Shown piece by piece: positions 16,470-25,136 of a DNA stretch of 64,000 bases. Location of the stretch: assembly GCA_018402565.1 (NCBI GenBank), contig JAGYIQ010000007.1, positions 124,001-188,000 on the forward strand, in the 5' to 3' direction. This DNA is from Pirellulaceae bacterium. GTDB lineage: Bacteria > Planctomycetota > Planctomycetia > Pirellulales > Pirellulaceae. The translations under genes and the position numbers were made by a program. The number at the start of each line of letters is the position of its first letter. The first letter of the stretch is position 1. Below the pieces are notes generated by a model. The model was not told the DNA's origin. It was given only the letters and a program-made list of their open reading frames with translations, and ran no database searches.

Positions 16470-19400
16470 TCAACGTTTGGTGGGATCTTCCAACAGCAGT
16501 CGGACAGCTTCATTCAGGGCTCGGAAGGTCTCGCGTGTCAACTGTGGATTCTCCACGGTCCCTTTCACGCTGATCCAGAGCAGTTGCTGACTGCCGGCAT
16601 GCAGCAGATCGCTGAGCACCGGCAGGTAGAATTGATTCCGCCCCAGGACGGTGTAGAAGTTCAAGTCCAGTTCTTGATTCAAATTCGCACGGCCATTACC
16701 AATCAAAGAGATTGCATCTCCATTCAGCTCCAGGCGATGGCACTCGATGTCGCTGCCGCGGATACTGAAATCGATCGAACCTTCGTCAAAGGCCGTCTTG
16801 TCGGGCGTCTTGACTTGCAATGTCTTGAGCAGCTGCAAAAAGAACGGGATTTCATACAATTGGGCATCATTGACGCGGACCAAGCCTTGGCCCTCGAGCG
16901 TATGCAGGCCGTGAGTCGAGCCGGCCAACACCAGCGATGCGGCACCTTGTCCGACGATGTCCCTGGAACTTGGGGCAAACTGAGCTGCGAGTGCAGCCAA
17001 GTCGACTTGGTTGGCGTTCGCTTGCACTTGAAAGTAGACCTCATCCCGCAACCAAGCCTGGCCATCCAAGCCCAAACGCCCGGCCAAGCCACGGGCGGTC
17101 AACGGCGCGATCGCGCCGCAGGACTGCGCTTGCACGTCCACCGGCAATTCGCCGACGGCAGTGCCGAATAGCACATGCTGGTCGTTGCACCAGAAAGGCC
17201 CTTGAACCGTCGTTACTTGCACGCCCTGGATCATCGCCGAATCCAAGTTGAGCTGACCCCCACAATAGGCGGTCTCGTTATTTCGCAGGCCACGCAACTG
17301 GACGTTTCCGTGCACGTTGCGGACCGGCAACCCCAGTTCAATCGACAGATTTTCTAGATCGAGTCGCAGATCCCAGACACAGTTGGGAGGCGTCGCTGTC
17401 GTCGTTCCATCGGCCGTTGTCTGATCGACGAATTGGGCGGCGGGAGACGCGACTGATCCGCCTGTTGCCGCGTTCCCGGCCAACGGCGACAGCGGTTCGT
17501 TCCAGCCGACCAGCGCCCCCACGGCTGGCCCCGAAGCGGGCCGTCCCGGCGGCGACAGAGCCGAGGCCAAGGGCTGAAAGATCGATAAATTGCCCTGGAC
17601 TGCCACCGACCCCGCCACCTCGAGCCGATCCGCTGCCTGACGAATCGGCAGCGGCAAGGCGCGTTTGATTTCGTGATCCACGGGTATCTGACCCGTCAAC
17701 AAGTTGTTGATCGACAACTGCCAGTACTCGGCGTGGGTCTGACCCTGAGCATCGAAGGAGACGGTCACGTTTCCATGCCAACCTTGGACGTCGCTGATCG
17801 TCAGATCGCCGTTGCGGTAATTAAACTTCCCACTCAAGCGATCCAAAGCGTAGGGGAACCAAGTCGGCTCGATCTGCAAATGACTGGGGTCACGCGGCGT
17901 CGAGGGGTGTTGATAGCCGCTGACCGCGACCTCGACGCCCGTCCCATGGTCTTCCACTTGCACCAACAAGTGATCCAAAGTGCCACGCGGCGAGACCTGT
18001 CGCCAGATCGACTGTTGGTTGGGGGTCAACGCTTGGTACAACTCCTGATTCAGTTCCACGGCCTGGCCCAGGACTTTGACCCACCACTGCTGCCGGGCCG
18101 AAAATTCGCCGCTAAGTGTAATGTTGCCCGTACTGCTGACCCCTTCCAATTTGGGGGCAGTCACCACACCATTGACCAATTGGACCAAGCCCGAAACACC
18201 AAACACTCGGTAGGGAAACAAACGATGGCGTAATTCACCGCCCTGAATGCTGAGATTGAAACGGACGTCCGCCGGCTGGTCCTTCTGCGTTCGCTCGACA
18301 AAGCCGCTGGTTGCGATCAGCCCCGAAAAGTTCATCTGCTGGATCACATGCACCGCTTCTGGTTTCCGCTTCAAACCCTCGAGCAACGACTCGCTGTAAG
18401 GATGAAAACGCGTCGAACGCACATCGATGCGCCCCGTCCAGTCGGGACCCATATCATTGGCAAAACCTTGAATGGTCACCGGACAACGCGGGTCACTGGA
18501 CTCCAAATCAAACCGACCGTGTTCATTCTCTAACCAAATGCGGCCATGCACATGCGATACTGGCAACGGGAAATCCCGGTACAAGTAACTGGTGTCATGG
18601 ACGTCGACCACACCGCGACGCTGCCAGGGTTGGTTGGGCTGCCAGACAAACGACAGGTCACAGTCGAACCAACCCTCGGGTTGAAAACTGCTCCAGGCTC
18701 GCTGCAAACGCTCGCTCAGCAGCGGTGTCCAACGACGATTGAAGGGCAGACGCTGCCCCTGGACCCCGATGGTCACCCGTGGCTCGAACCAATCCTGCAC
18801 CGTCACCCGGCCGAGAAACTGGCCCTCCGAGACTCGCCCTCCAACCTCGGTCCACTCCAGCCCAGCCAGATTGGCGACCAAGCGAGCGTGACCTTGCAGT
18901 ATGGGTTGCGGCAACAACTCGTGCTGCACCACCAAGTCGCTGAATTGACCGACCACCAAGCATTCCTGGATTCCCCAGGCCTGCAGGGCCCGGGCTGCCT
19001 GGTCCCCCGCTGCGATCGGCCCGACTGGCGTTACCGCCTCTGCCCCGCGGCCGGGCCATTGCCCACGAAGCTTGGCCTGCTCCAGCGAAAATCGACCGCT
19101 GACTCCGGACAGTACTTGCGCCTGAGGAGGCAGCCAAGCCGCCAATCCGGCCCAGCCCTGCGGCTGCCAAAAGAATGTCGCGGGGTCGGCTGTGAGTTCG
19201 TAACCCTGCGAATCGATCCTCGCATGAATGCTCCACGTCGGCTCCGAGGAGATTGGAAATTGGGCGACAATCGACCAAGCGGTACCACCAAATATTCCGC
19301 CAGTTGCTGGCGCCGCGTCCGTCGGGAGACCTGCCATGCTTGGCCCGACGGTCGAATCACTACCCGTGGTCGGAACGGACTGGCCTGAGACCTCAACCGC

Positions 19401-20159
19401 CGCCGCGGTGGTCTGGGTCGCCGATCCATGCCAAGCTCCCCAAGCAAGAATCTGCCTACCACCCTGATCCTTGACGCGAGTCGTCCAATTGCGAATGCTG
19501 ACCGAACGCGGTAGCGGCGCGGTGCCGGTCGCGGCCGGAGTCGGCAAACGCGGCAACCAGACCTCGCCCTGGGTCGCCAAGGTTAAATCCAATGTGACCC
19601 CGTCCAGATCGACAGACTCCAACTGAAATCGACCCTGCAGCAACTCGGCGGTTGTCCAAGGGCCACGCAACCACAACGAATCCACGTACAACGTGGTTTG
19701 AACTGGAACCACCGGTCGATGCGTGGGACGCCATGCCACTTGACGCGAGGGATCGGCTGTCGTCGACGACAGCCCCCCAACTGCTCCCGCTTGCCGCGCA
19801 GCCAAGTAAGATTCCAATTGCTCCCAAGATTGCGGCAACGGAACGCGAATTGGCGCGTCAGCAGTCGTCACCGTCGAACGAAACCACAGACCGCGGACGC
19901 GAATCCCCTCCCCTTCGACAAACTGCAGGCCTTCGAATTCAACCCGCCAACCACTCTCCGCCAACCACTCGTTGATCCGATCCTGCAGAACATGCTTGAG
20001 CGATGAGCCGACCCGGTCCACTGTCAAAAACAAAGAGGCCGACAGCGTGGCAAAAATCAATCCCAAGCCCACCATGTGCCGAAAAAATTGCCGCGATCCC
20101 AGCTTCACTGCCGTTCGACAGGTATCCAGGACCGTGGAATTTGGGATAGGGGCAGCCAT
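16470..20159 (-). CDS. Giant AsmA-like envelope protein
   Basis: A 1229-residue protein with one N-terminal membrane helix (about residues 30-52, VGLGLIFATLSASLFLTVDR), then a long beta-rich region typical of AsmA/TamB/YhdP-type lipid-transport proteins. These form elongated grooves that carry phospholipids between membranes. A recognisable AsmA-like C-terminal part lies near the end (RVNDAQLYEIPFFLQLLKTL, then IDFSIRGSDIECHRLELNGD and LDLNFYTVLGRNQF). The ATG at 20159 is chosen over a TTG five codons upstream. Planctomycetes have an outer membrane, so a lipid-transfer role is plausible, but the family call rests on pattern and architecture. Confidence 0.7.
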   Translation of the reverse strand: MAAPIPNSTVLDTCRTAVKLGSRQFFRHMVGLGLIFATLSASLFLTVDRVGSSLKHVLQDRINEWLAESGWRVEFEGLQFVEGEGIRVRGLWFRSTVTTADAPIRVPLPQSWEQLESYLAARQAGAVGGLSSTTADPSRQVAWRPTHRPVVPVQTTLYVDSLWLRGPWTTAELLQGRFQLESVDLDGVTLDLTLATQGEVWLPRLPTPAATGTAPLPRSVSIRNWTTRVKDQGGRQILAWGAWHGSATQTTAAAVEVSGQSVPTTGSDSTVGPSMAGLPTDAAPATGGIFGGTAWSIVAQFPISSEPTWSIHARIDSQGYELTADPATFFWQPQGWAGLAAWLPPQAQVLSGVSGRFSLEQAKLRGQWPGRGAEAVTPVGPIAAGDQAARALQAWGIQECLVVGQFSDLVVQHELLPQPILQGHARLVANLAGLEWTEVGGRVSEGQFLGRVTVQDWFEPRVTIGVQGQRLPFNRRWTPLLSERLQRAWSSFQPEGWFDCDLSFVWQPNQPWQRRGVVDVHDTSYLYRDFPLPVSHVHGRIWLENEHGRFDLESSDPRCPVTIQGFANDMGPDWTGRIDVRSTRFHPYSESLLEGLKRKPEAVHVIQQMNFSGLIATSGFVERTQKDQPADVRFNLSIQGGELRHRLFPYRVFGVSGLVQLVNGVVTAPKLEGVSSTGNITLSGEFSARQQWWVKVLGQAVELNQELYQALTPNQQSIWRQVSPRGTLDHLLVQVEDHGTGVEVAVSGYQHPSTPRDPSHLQIEPTWFPYALDRLSGKFNYRNGDLTISDVQGWHGNVTVSFDAQGQTHAEYWQLSINNLLTGQIPVDHEIKRALPLPIRQAADRLEVAGSVAVQGNLSIFQPLASALSPPGRPASGPAVGALVGWNEPLSPLAGNAATGGSVASPAAQFVDQTTADGTTTATPPNCVWDLRLDLENLSIELGLPVRNVHGNVQLRGLRNNETAYCGGQLNLDSAMIQGVQVTTVQGPFWCNDQHVLFGTAVGELPVDVQAQSCGAIAPLTARGLAGRLGLDGQAWLRDEVYFQVQANANQVDLAALAAQFAPSSRDIVGQGAASLVLAGSTHGLHTLEGQGLVRVNDAQLYEIPFFLQLLKTLQVKTPDKTAFDEGSIDFSIRGSDIECHRLELNGDAISLIGNGRANLNQELDLNFYTVLGRNQFYLPVLSDLLHAGSQQLLWISVKGTVENPQLTRETFRALNEAVRLLLEDPTKR

Positions 20160-20512
20160 GACGCGAACGACCAATCGAGCCGTAATCTGTTTCTAGGAAT
20201 TGTCCGGCAAACCGATCCTCGATCCGCCATCGTCCACACCGCCATCGTCATGGACTATCCCCCCACAGACCTCGCGGGAGCAACGACCCACACCGTTGGG
20301 AAAGTCACGCGCGAACCAGGGGCCTTAGCCCACCAAAAGCAGGTCCAACGACGAGAACGTTTTAGCATTTCGCGGTCGATTATCGTATGCCAATCGCAGG
20401 CCTTGAACCCACTGCTAGCACGATCCAGAAGTTCGATTTCGACGAAACATAACCTCGGGCAATCAGAAGTGCCCCGGGCAGAAGTTCCCCGGGCAGAAGT
20501 GCCCCGGGGACA
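20160..20512. other. Gap between fliG and AsmA-like gene, with 15-bp tandem repeats
   Basis: 353 bases without a convincing gene. Immediately after the fliG stop, 20464-20510 contains three copies of a 15-bp unit (AGAAGTGCCCCGGGC and variants), each with a short GCCC/GGGC palindrome, so the array could fold and end fliG transcripts. The rest, up to the AsmA-like ATG, shows nothing I can name and probably holds that gene's promoter. Confidence 0.55.
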
Positions 20513-21544
20513 TCAAGCAACCATTTCTTCCGCGTCACCCGAGCCTCGCGGTGCGATGGCTCCAGAGTCCTCTAAGGAGCGAACAACATCGACGATCTCT
20601 TGCTGGACCTTTTCAACATCCGATAACTTGACGGCTCCTAAGAACTCGATTTCCTCTTCCAGCGTTTGTGCCGCCCGCTGGGACATGTTGCTGAGGATCT
20701 TCTCTTTCAGCGTTTCGCTAGCACCTTTGAGCCCCATGGCCCATTTGCCACCATCCACATTTTTGAGGATCTGTTGGATGTCCTTGTCGCTCAGTTTGCC
20801 AATGTCTTCGAAGACGAACATCAGGCGTCGAATCTCTTCGACCAATTCAGGCGTTTCACGCGACAATTGATCCAGGATCGTGCGTTCGGTGTTGCGATCC
20901 GAGATATTGAGGATCTCGGCGATACTGCCCACACCGCCGGTCTTGTCGTAAGATTGACTCATCAAGTTGGCCATGCGGAACTCGAGGCCCTTCTCGACGG
21001 AACGAATAACCTCTGGGCTGGTTTGCCCCATGTTGGCGATCCGACGGATTACCGCAAGTTGGCGGTCGGGCTGAAGGCCAGCTAAGATTTCCGCCCCGTA
21101 GCCTGGGGGGAGATACGTCAATATGAGGGCGATGGTCTGCGGATGTTCGTCGGCGATAAACGTGAGGATGTTCTGAGGATCGATCTTCTTGAGGAAGCTA
21201 AACGGTAGGGACTCGACGACCTGGCGGACATTCTCAAACGACTCCTTGGCACCGTCGCCCAAGGCTTCGTTGATGAGGTTGCGAGCCAACTCCAAGTTGC
21301 CGGAAGTGCCGCCAATGACCGCACCACTGGAATCGGCAAACTCGTTGATCACGGCGTTCTGCTCTTCGACCGAGACGCGTCCGAGGTACGAGATTTCAAT
21401 CGAGACCAACTCGACTTGGGCTGGCGAGAACTTCGTCAGCAGTTTGGCTGCTAGCGGACGCGGCAAACACGTGAGCAAGATGGCCGCCTTGCGCAGGTTC
21501 GGATTGTCTTTACTGGCCGGATTGATGCTGGACGAGATGGCCAT
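20513..21544 (-). CDS. fliG: Flagellar motor switch protein FliG
   Basis: A 343-residue protein of the flagellar C-ring that couples stator torque to rotor rotation. It has the family's three-part layout: an N-terminal domain that docks on FliF (NLRKAAILLTCLPRPLAAKL), a middle domain with the EHPQTIALIL motif (residues about 125-140, DEHPQTIALILTYLPP) that binds FliM, and a C-terminal domain (about 240-330) with charged torque residues around VFEDIGKLSDKDIQQILKNV. Length is normal. No other flagellar gene is in the window, so it lies outside a flagellar cluster or at the edge of a dispersed set. Confidence 0.95.
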   Translation of the reverse strand: MAISSSINPASKDNPNLRKAAILLTCLPRPLAAKLLTKFSPAQVELVSIEISYLGRVSVEEQNAVINEFADSSGAVIGGTSGNLELARNLINEALGDGAKESFENVRQVVESLPFSFLKKIDPQNILTFIADEHPQTIALILTYLPPGYGAEILAGLQPDRQLAVIRRIANMGQTSPEVIRSVEKGLEFRMANLMSQSYDKTGGVGSIAEILNISDRNTERTILDQLSRETPELVEEIRRLMFVFEDIGKLSDKDIQQILKNVDGGKWAMGLKGASETLKEKILSNMSQRAAQTLEEEIEFLGAVKLSDVEKVQQEIVDVVRSLEDSGAIAPRGSGDAEEMVA

Positions 21545-21677
21545 GGCCGACTTTGCCGCGAGTGGAGTGACGGGGAACCAGCCCGCTGGTCCGCAGGTTG
21601 GCTGCGGTCCGTTGCGGCGTTCTCCGTTGTCATCGGCACAACCGGCAAAATCGCTTCAACCGATTTACGGATCGGCG

Positions 21678-23735
21678 TCAGTTTCCAAAAATGCTGTAAC
21701 GCAGGGCGTTCGCTGGCGGGGCTTGCTCGCCGCCACGCTCGCTGGCATTGCCACGAGCATCTCGATTGGCCTCGGTGGATCGTGGGGCACTTCCGCTGCG
21801 GCGTGCATCCCCGGAACGATCACTCGTACGATTGCTCGTGCTACCGCGGTCCGAGCCGGCCGCGTCGGCCTCGCCAGCACCGCGGCTTCGGCCGAAGCTC
21901 CGTCGAGCTGGACTGGAGCTCTCTGACGCGTTTTCGGTCCCTCCTCGACGAGAGGAGCTGGAACGCGATCGATCGCTACTGCTCGTTTCCCGTTCCCCGC
22001 GGCTACTCGACGACCGAGTTGAAGCGGCTCTTGACCCACCGGGTTGTTGGGCCTCGCTCAGGGTAATGAATCCGTCCCCATTGCGGTCCCAGGCGGCAAA
22101 AGCCTCACGCTCGGCAGCGGACAGATTGGCGGAAAACTCTGCCAATGAGATCATGCGGTCGTTGTTTCGGTCCTTTCGCGCCAATTCCGCTGGCCATTCG
22201 GCTCCTTCGTCCTCCGCCCCAGGCCCCAAGTCTCCGTCCCAACGGATCGTGCCCGTCAATGGGCCTCGATCGCTGGCGGTCGAACGGCTGCCGCTGCGGC
22301 TGGAGGAAGAACCGGAGGGGGATTGGCCATCACCGTAATAGGCGTACAGTTCCGCGTAGGTCAAAATGCCGTCGCCGTCGGCGTCCGCTGATTTTGGCGG
22401 CGGATTCCGCATAGTAGAAACCTCTTCGATGGTCAGCGACCCGTCGTTGTCGGTGTCCAATTTGCCAATTAACTCCTTGACGTAGCTCGCCACACGGTCG
22501 GTGGGCCCAGAATTTCGCCGCTCCCGTTCCCGTTGCTTGCGTTCCTCCGCTCGGCGTTCGCGTTCCGCTTCCGCGGCCGCTCGCGCGACCGCCCGCGGAT
22601 CGTCCTCGGTCTGGCCCTCGGTCCTCCGCGTCCGACTCCGCCCCGAGCGTCCCGAACCGGACTGCTCGCCGCTGCCGAACGATTTCATCCGCTCGGCCAG
22701 TTCGATATCCGATAGCCGACCGTCCTGGTCCAGGTCCGACTCGAGCGGGTTGGCAGTCGCCCACGGCACGGCCTCGATCTCGGCGGGGTCCAAAACGCCG
22801 TTGTTGTTGGCATCGTAACGAGCCAACAAACTGCGGACCTCTTCCAGCACCAGCGGGCTGTAACGCTCCTCCATCGGTGTCGGATCGGAGAGAATCGGAT
22901 TGTCGGTGGCGGCAAAGCCCATGTCCTCGCCCCGTCCTCGCCGCCGATTGCTCACCGAGGGGAACTCAAACGAACTGCGTTCCCCCTCCGCCTGCAGGCC
23001 CGCGTCCGTCTCGAAGGGAATCGTCGTCAGGTCGACCTGGTTGACCAGTGAACGCAACGTGTCCAAATAAATGGGGCGTCCCGGATCCAGCCCCAACTGT
23101 CGCATGATCGTGGATGACAAAGAGTTCGCCTCGGCCGGTTCCAGCTGCCCGTTTTGATTCAGGTCCAACGCCACCAGCTGGTTGAGGACCTGCTCCCGCA
23201 AGTCACCTGCAACTGGGCGTCTTGATCGACCCCGCTCGCGACTCGATTCTCGCTCGCCCCGCTCTGTGCCCCGTTCTGTGCCCCGTTCTCCGCCCTCGCG
23301 GCCACGACCGCCCCTCGACTCCCCACGACCAGACTCCCCACGACCAGACTCCCCACGACCGGAGTCCCCACGACCGGAGTCCCCGCGACCGGAGCCCCCG
23401 CGACCGGACCATCGCTCTCTTCCGCCAGCTTCTTGGCGACTTTCCTCTCCGCCACGATCACCGCGTCCCGCCCCACGACCACGGCCATTTTCCTCGCCGG
23501 TCTGCCCACTGCCTTGGTCGCCGCGCTCACTCTGTTCGCCGCGTCCACGCCCACGCCAATCGCCCCGGCGTTCCGTATTCTCATCACTGGAGCGACCGCC
23601 GCGGCCCTGCTGCTCAACCGGCGCCCCGCCGCGTCCGGGGGCTGGAGGTCGCCCCTGAGCCCAGATTTCCGAGGTGGAGAACAGCAACGCCACGCACACG
23701 GCGGATCCTATCGGCAGGTAAATTCGCGGGCACAT
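21678..23735 (-). CDS. Secreted Arg/Gly/Ser-rich EF-hand protein
   Basis: A 685-residue exported protein. The ATG at 23735 is preferred because GAAGGG lies 9 bases upstream; another ATG three codons earlier has that motif touching it. A signal peptide ends near EIWAQG. Residues about 30-185 are extremely Arg/Gly/Glu/Ser-rich and include six copies of a 5-residue unit (GRGDS or GRGES; DNA about 23325-23405). About seven EF-hand calcium loops follow: DLNQNGQLEPAE, DANNNGVLDPAE, DLDQDGRLSDIE, DTDNDGSLTIEE, DADGDGILTYAE, DRNNDRMISLAE and DRNGDGFITLSE. The C-terminus is again Ser/Arg-rich. Likely a Ca2+-binding surface or matrix protein; function not known. Confidence 0.82.
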   Translation of the reverse strand: MCPRIYLPIGSAVCVALLFSTSEIWAQGRPPAPGRGGAPVEQQGRGGRSSDENTERRGDWRGRGRGEQSERGDQGSGQTGEENGRGRGAGRGDRGGEESRQEAGGRERWSGRGGSGRGDSGRGDSGRGESGRGESGRGESRGGRGREGGERGTERGTERGERESSRERGRSRRPVAGDLREQVLNQLVALDLNQNGQLEPAEANSLSSTIMRQLGLDPGRPIYLDTLRSLVNQVDLTTIPFETDAGLQAEGERSSFEFPSVSNRRRGRGEDMGFAATDNPILSDPTPMEERYSPLVLEEVRSLLARYDANNNGVLDPAEIEAVPWATANPLESDLDQDGRLSDIELAERMKSFGSGEQSGSGRSGRSRTRRTEGQTEDDPRAVARAAAEAERERRAEERKQRERERRNSGPTDRVASYVKELIGKLDTDNDGSLTIEEVSTMRNPPPKSADADGDGILTYAELYAYYGDGQSPSGSSSSRSGSRSTASDRGPLTGTIRWDGDLGPGAEDEGAEWPAELARKDRNNDRMISLAEFSANLSAAEREAFAAWDRNGDGFITLSEAQQPGGSRAASTRSSSSRGERETSSSDRSRSSSSRRGGTENASESSSPARRSFGRSRGAGEADAAGSDRGSTSNRTSDRSGDARRSGSAPRSTEANRDARGNASERGGEQAPPANALRYSIFGN

Positions 23736-24047
23736 GCAAGCCATCCCTTCAGAAACTAACCCCTCGAGCCCCTATCATAAATAACCGTTCCGCCGGCCGG
23801 AAGTTCCGGAAAAAGCGGAAGTTACCCTCGATACACGGAGCACGCGTTGAAATCGGACAGGTCAGGCCGGTCGTTCCTAGATTGCCGCTGGTTCAGGTCG
23901 CGTTTTGGCCGAGTGTCGCCCCGTAGCTGTTCCCAGAGGTCGGATTTCGCTTGGTCCGCGAACGGTTTAGGATAGCGCTGGGCGTTCGGTGTCCGGCGAA
24001 CCGTTGCCGGGGTGCCGGATTGAATTTTGGACTAGGGAGACAAGTCT
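23736..24047. other. Divergent intergenic region without recognised features
   Basis: 312 bases between the leftward EF-hand gene and the rightward universal stress protein gene. It must contain both promoters. I see no tandem repeat or strong hairpin and no reading frame I would support. The last bases before 24048 contain AGGGAGACAAG, the ribosome-binding site of the stress-protein gene. Confidence 0.4.
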
Positions 24048-24926
24048 ATGGAAACCTCGACCCCGCTGTTGTTGGCGACAGACATGAAGATGGATTGGCG
24101 ACCGCTGGTTGCTGCAACGGGAAAATTGGCCGTGGCCTGGTCTCGGCCCGTAGTCCCGGTCCACGTGGTGACGGTTGATACCGATTCGGTGCTGGTGGAT
24201 TATTACCGCCGGCAATTGACCCAACAGCTGTTTGAACCGTTGATGCAGGAGGTGTCAGGCGAGTCGTGGACCATGCAACATCCGGTCGTGTTGACCGGAG
24301 CGATTGTTGACCGCATCGTCAGTTTTGGCCTGCAGCACGAATCCCCATTGATCATCGTGGGCGCGGGTCGAATGACCGCCTCCGGGGCTTTGGTGCCAGG
24401 GACGTTGACCGAGGGAGTCTTGCAGGCGTCTCGTCGTCCCGTCTTGGCGGTTCATCCCGTGCAACCTCTGAACTTCGCCCGCTTGATCTGCCCCGTGGAT
24501 AACTCGGCCACGGCCCGTCGTGGCCTGCAAAACGCCATACAACTGGCTCGTACGTTTGGTTCGGCCCTCACCGTGATGTCGGTCGTGCCCGAAGTCTCGT
24601 GGTTGGAAGCCGCCGCGGAGGTTCGCACGCTGACCAATGCCATCGAAGAATATTCGTTGCGCTGGGAGCAAGAATTTGACGCGATATTGGCGGACTGCGA
24701 CTTCACGGGAGTCAATTGGACCCGAGTCGTGAAGTTCGGCTCGCCAGCCGACGAAATCGCCGCGGAAGCCCAACGCCAAAACGCCGACCTGCTGATCGTC
24801 GGCGCCATCGGCCGATCAGGCCTGGCCCAAGCCATGTTGGGCAGTACGGTCCGCCGTTTGTTTCGGCAACTGCCCTGCTCCCTGTTGGTCGTGCACGACG
24901 TCGATCTGCCCCGTGCTGTCAATTAG
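24048..24926 (+). CDS. Universal stress protein, tandem UspA domains
   Basis: A 292-residue cytoplasmic protein with two UspA folds (about 1-145 and 146-287). The second has the ATP-binding pattern G-2x-G-9x-G-S/T (GAIGRSGLAQAMLGST) and starts with the typical LICPVDNSATARRGLQ strand-helix. The first shows a weaker version (GAGRMTASGALVPGT), so it may be structural only. Tandem Usp proteins bind ATP and take part in stress or dormancy responses. The start at 24048 has GGGAGAC 6-12 bases upstream. The 3' end of the gene is part of an 18-bp tandem repeat (see 24907). Confidence 0.9.
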   Translation: METSTPLLLATDMKMDWRPLVAATGKLAVAWSRPVVPVHVVTVDTDSVLVDYYRRQLTQQLFEPLMQEVSGESWTMQHPVVLTGAIVDRIVSFGLQHESPLIIVGAGRMTASGALVPGTLTEGVLQASRRPVLAVHPVQPLNFARLICPVDNSATARRGLQNAIQLARTFGSALTVMSVVPEVSWLEAAAEVRTLTNAIEEYSLRWEQEFDAILADCDFTGVNWTRVVKFGSPADEIAAEAQRQNADLLIVGAIGRSGLAQAMLGSTVRRLFRQLPCSLLVVHDVDLPRAVN

Positions 24927-24980
24927 CCCCGTGCTGTCAATTAGCCCCGTGCCGTCGATCCACCCCGTGCCTCGGGGTAA
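24907..24980. repeat. 18-bp tandem repeat overlapping the usp 3' end
   Basis: A unit of 18 bp (GCCCCGTGCTGTCAATTA) occurs twice exactly, followed by two diverged copies (CCCCGTGCCGTCGATCC and CCCCGTGCCTCGGGG). The first copy encodes the last residues and the stop of the stress protein, so the array grew out from the gene end. A second small repeat lies just downstream (about 25036-25073, AGCAGCAGGCATGAT twice). Confidence 0.75.
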
Positions 24981-25136
24981 ATCACAGCCGCGAAAAAAAC
25001 GCTTATCCAAGCACAACTGGGCCAAAAGCCGAGTGATCAGCAGCAGGCATGATCTGCAGCAGCAGGCATGATTAGCACCGCGCGTGAGCGAAATCGCGAG
25101 CCACATCGACCAAGTGTCGGTCGATGGCTCGGGGCA

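Noticed and set aside
23325..23405. Possible CRISPR array
   Set aside because: Units are 15 bp, contiguous, with no spacers, and encode GRGDS/GRGES in frame; no cas genes are present.
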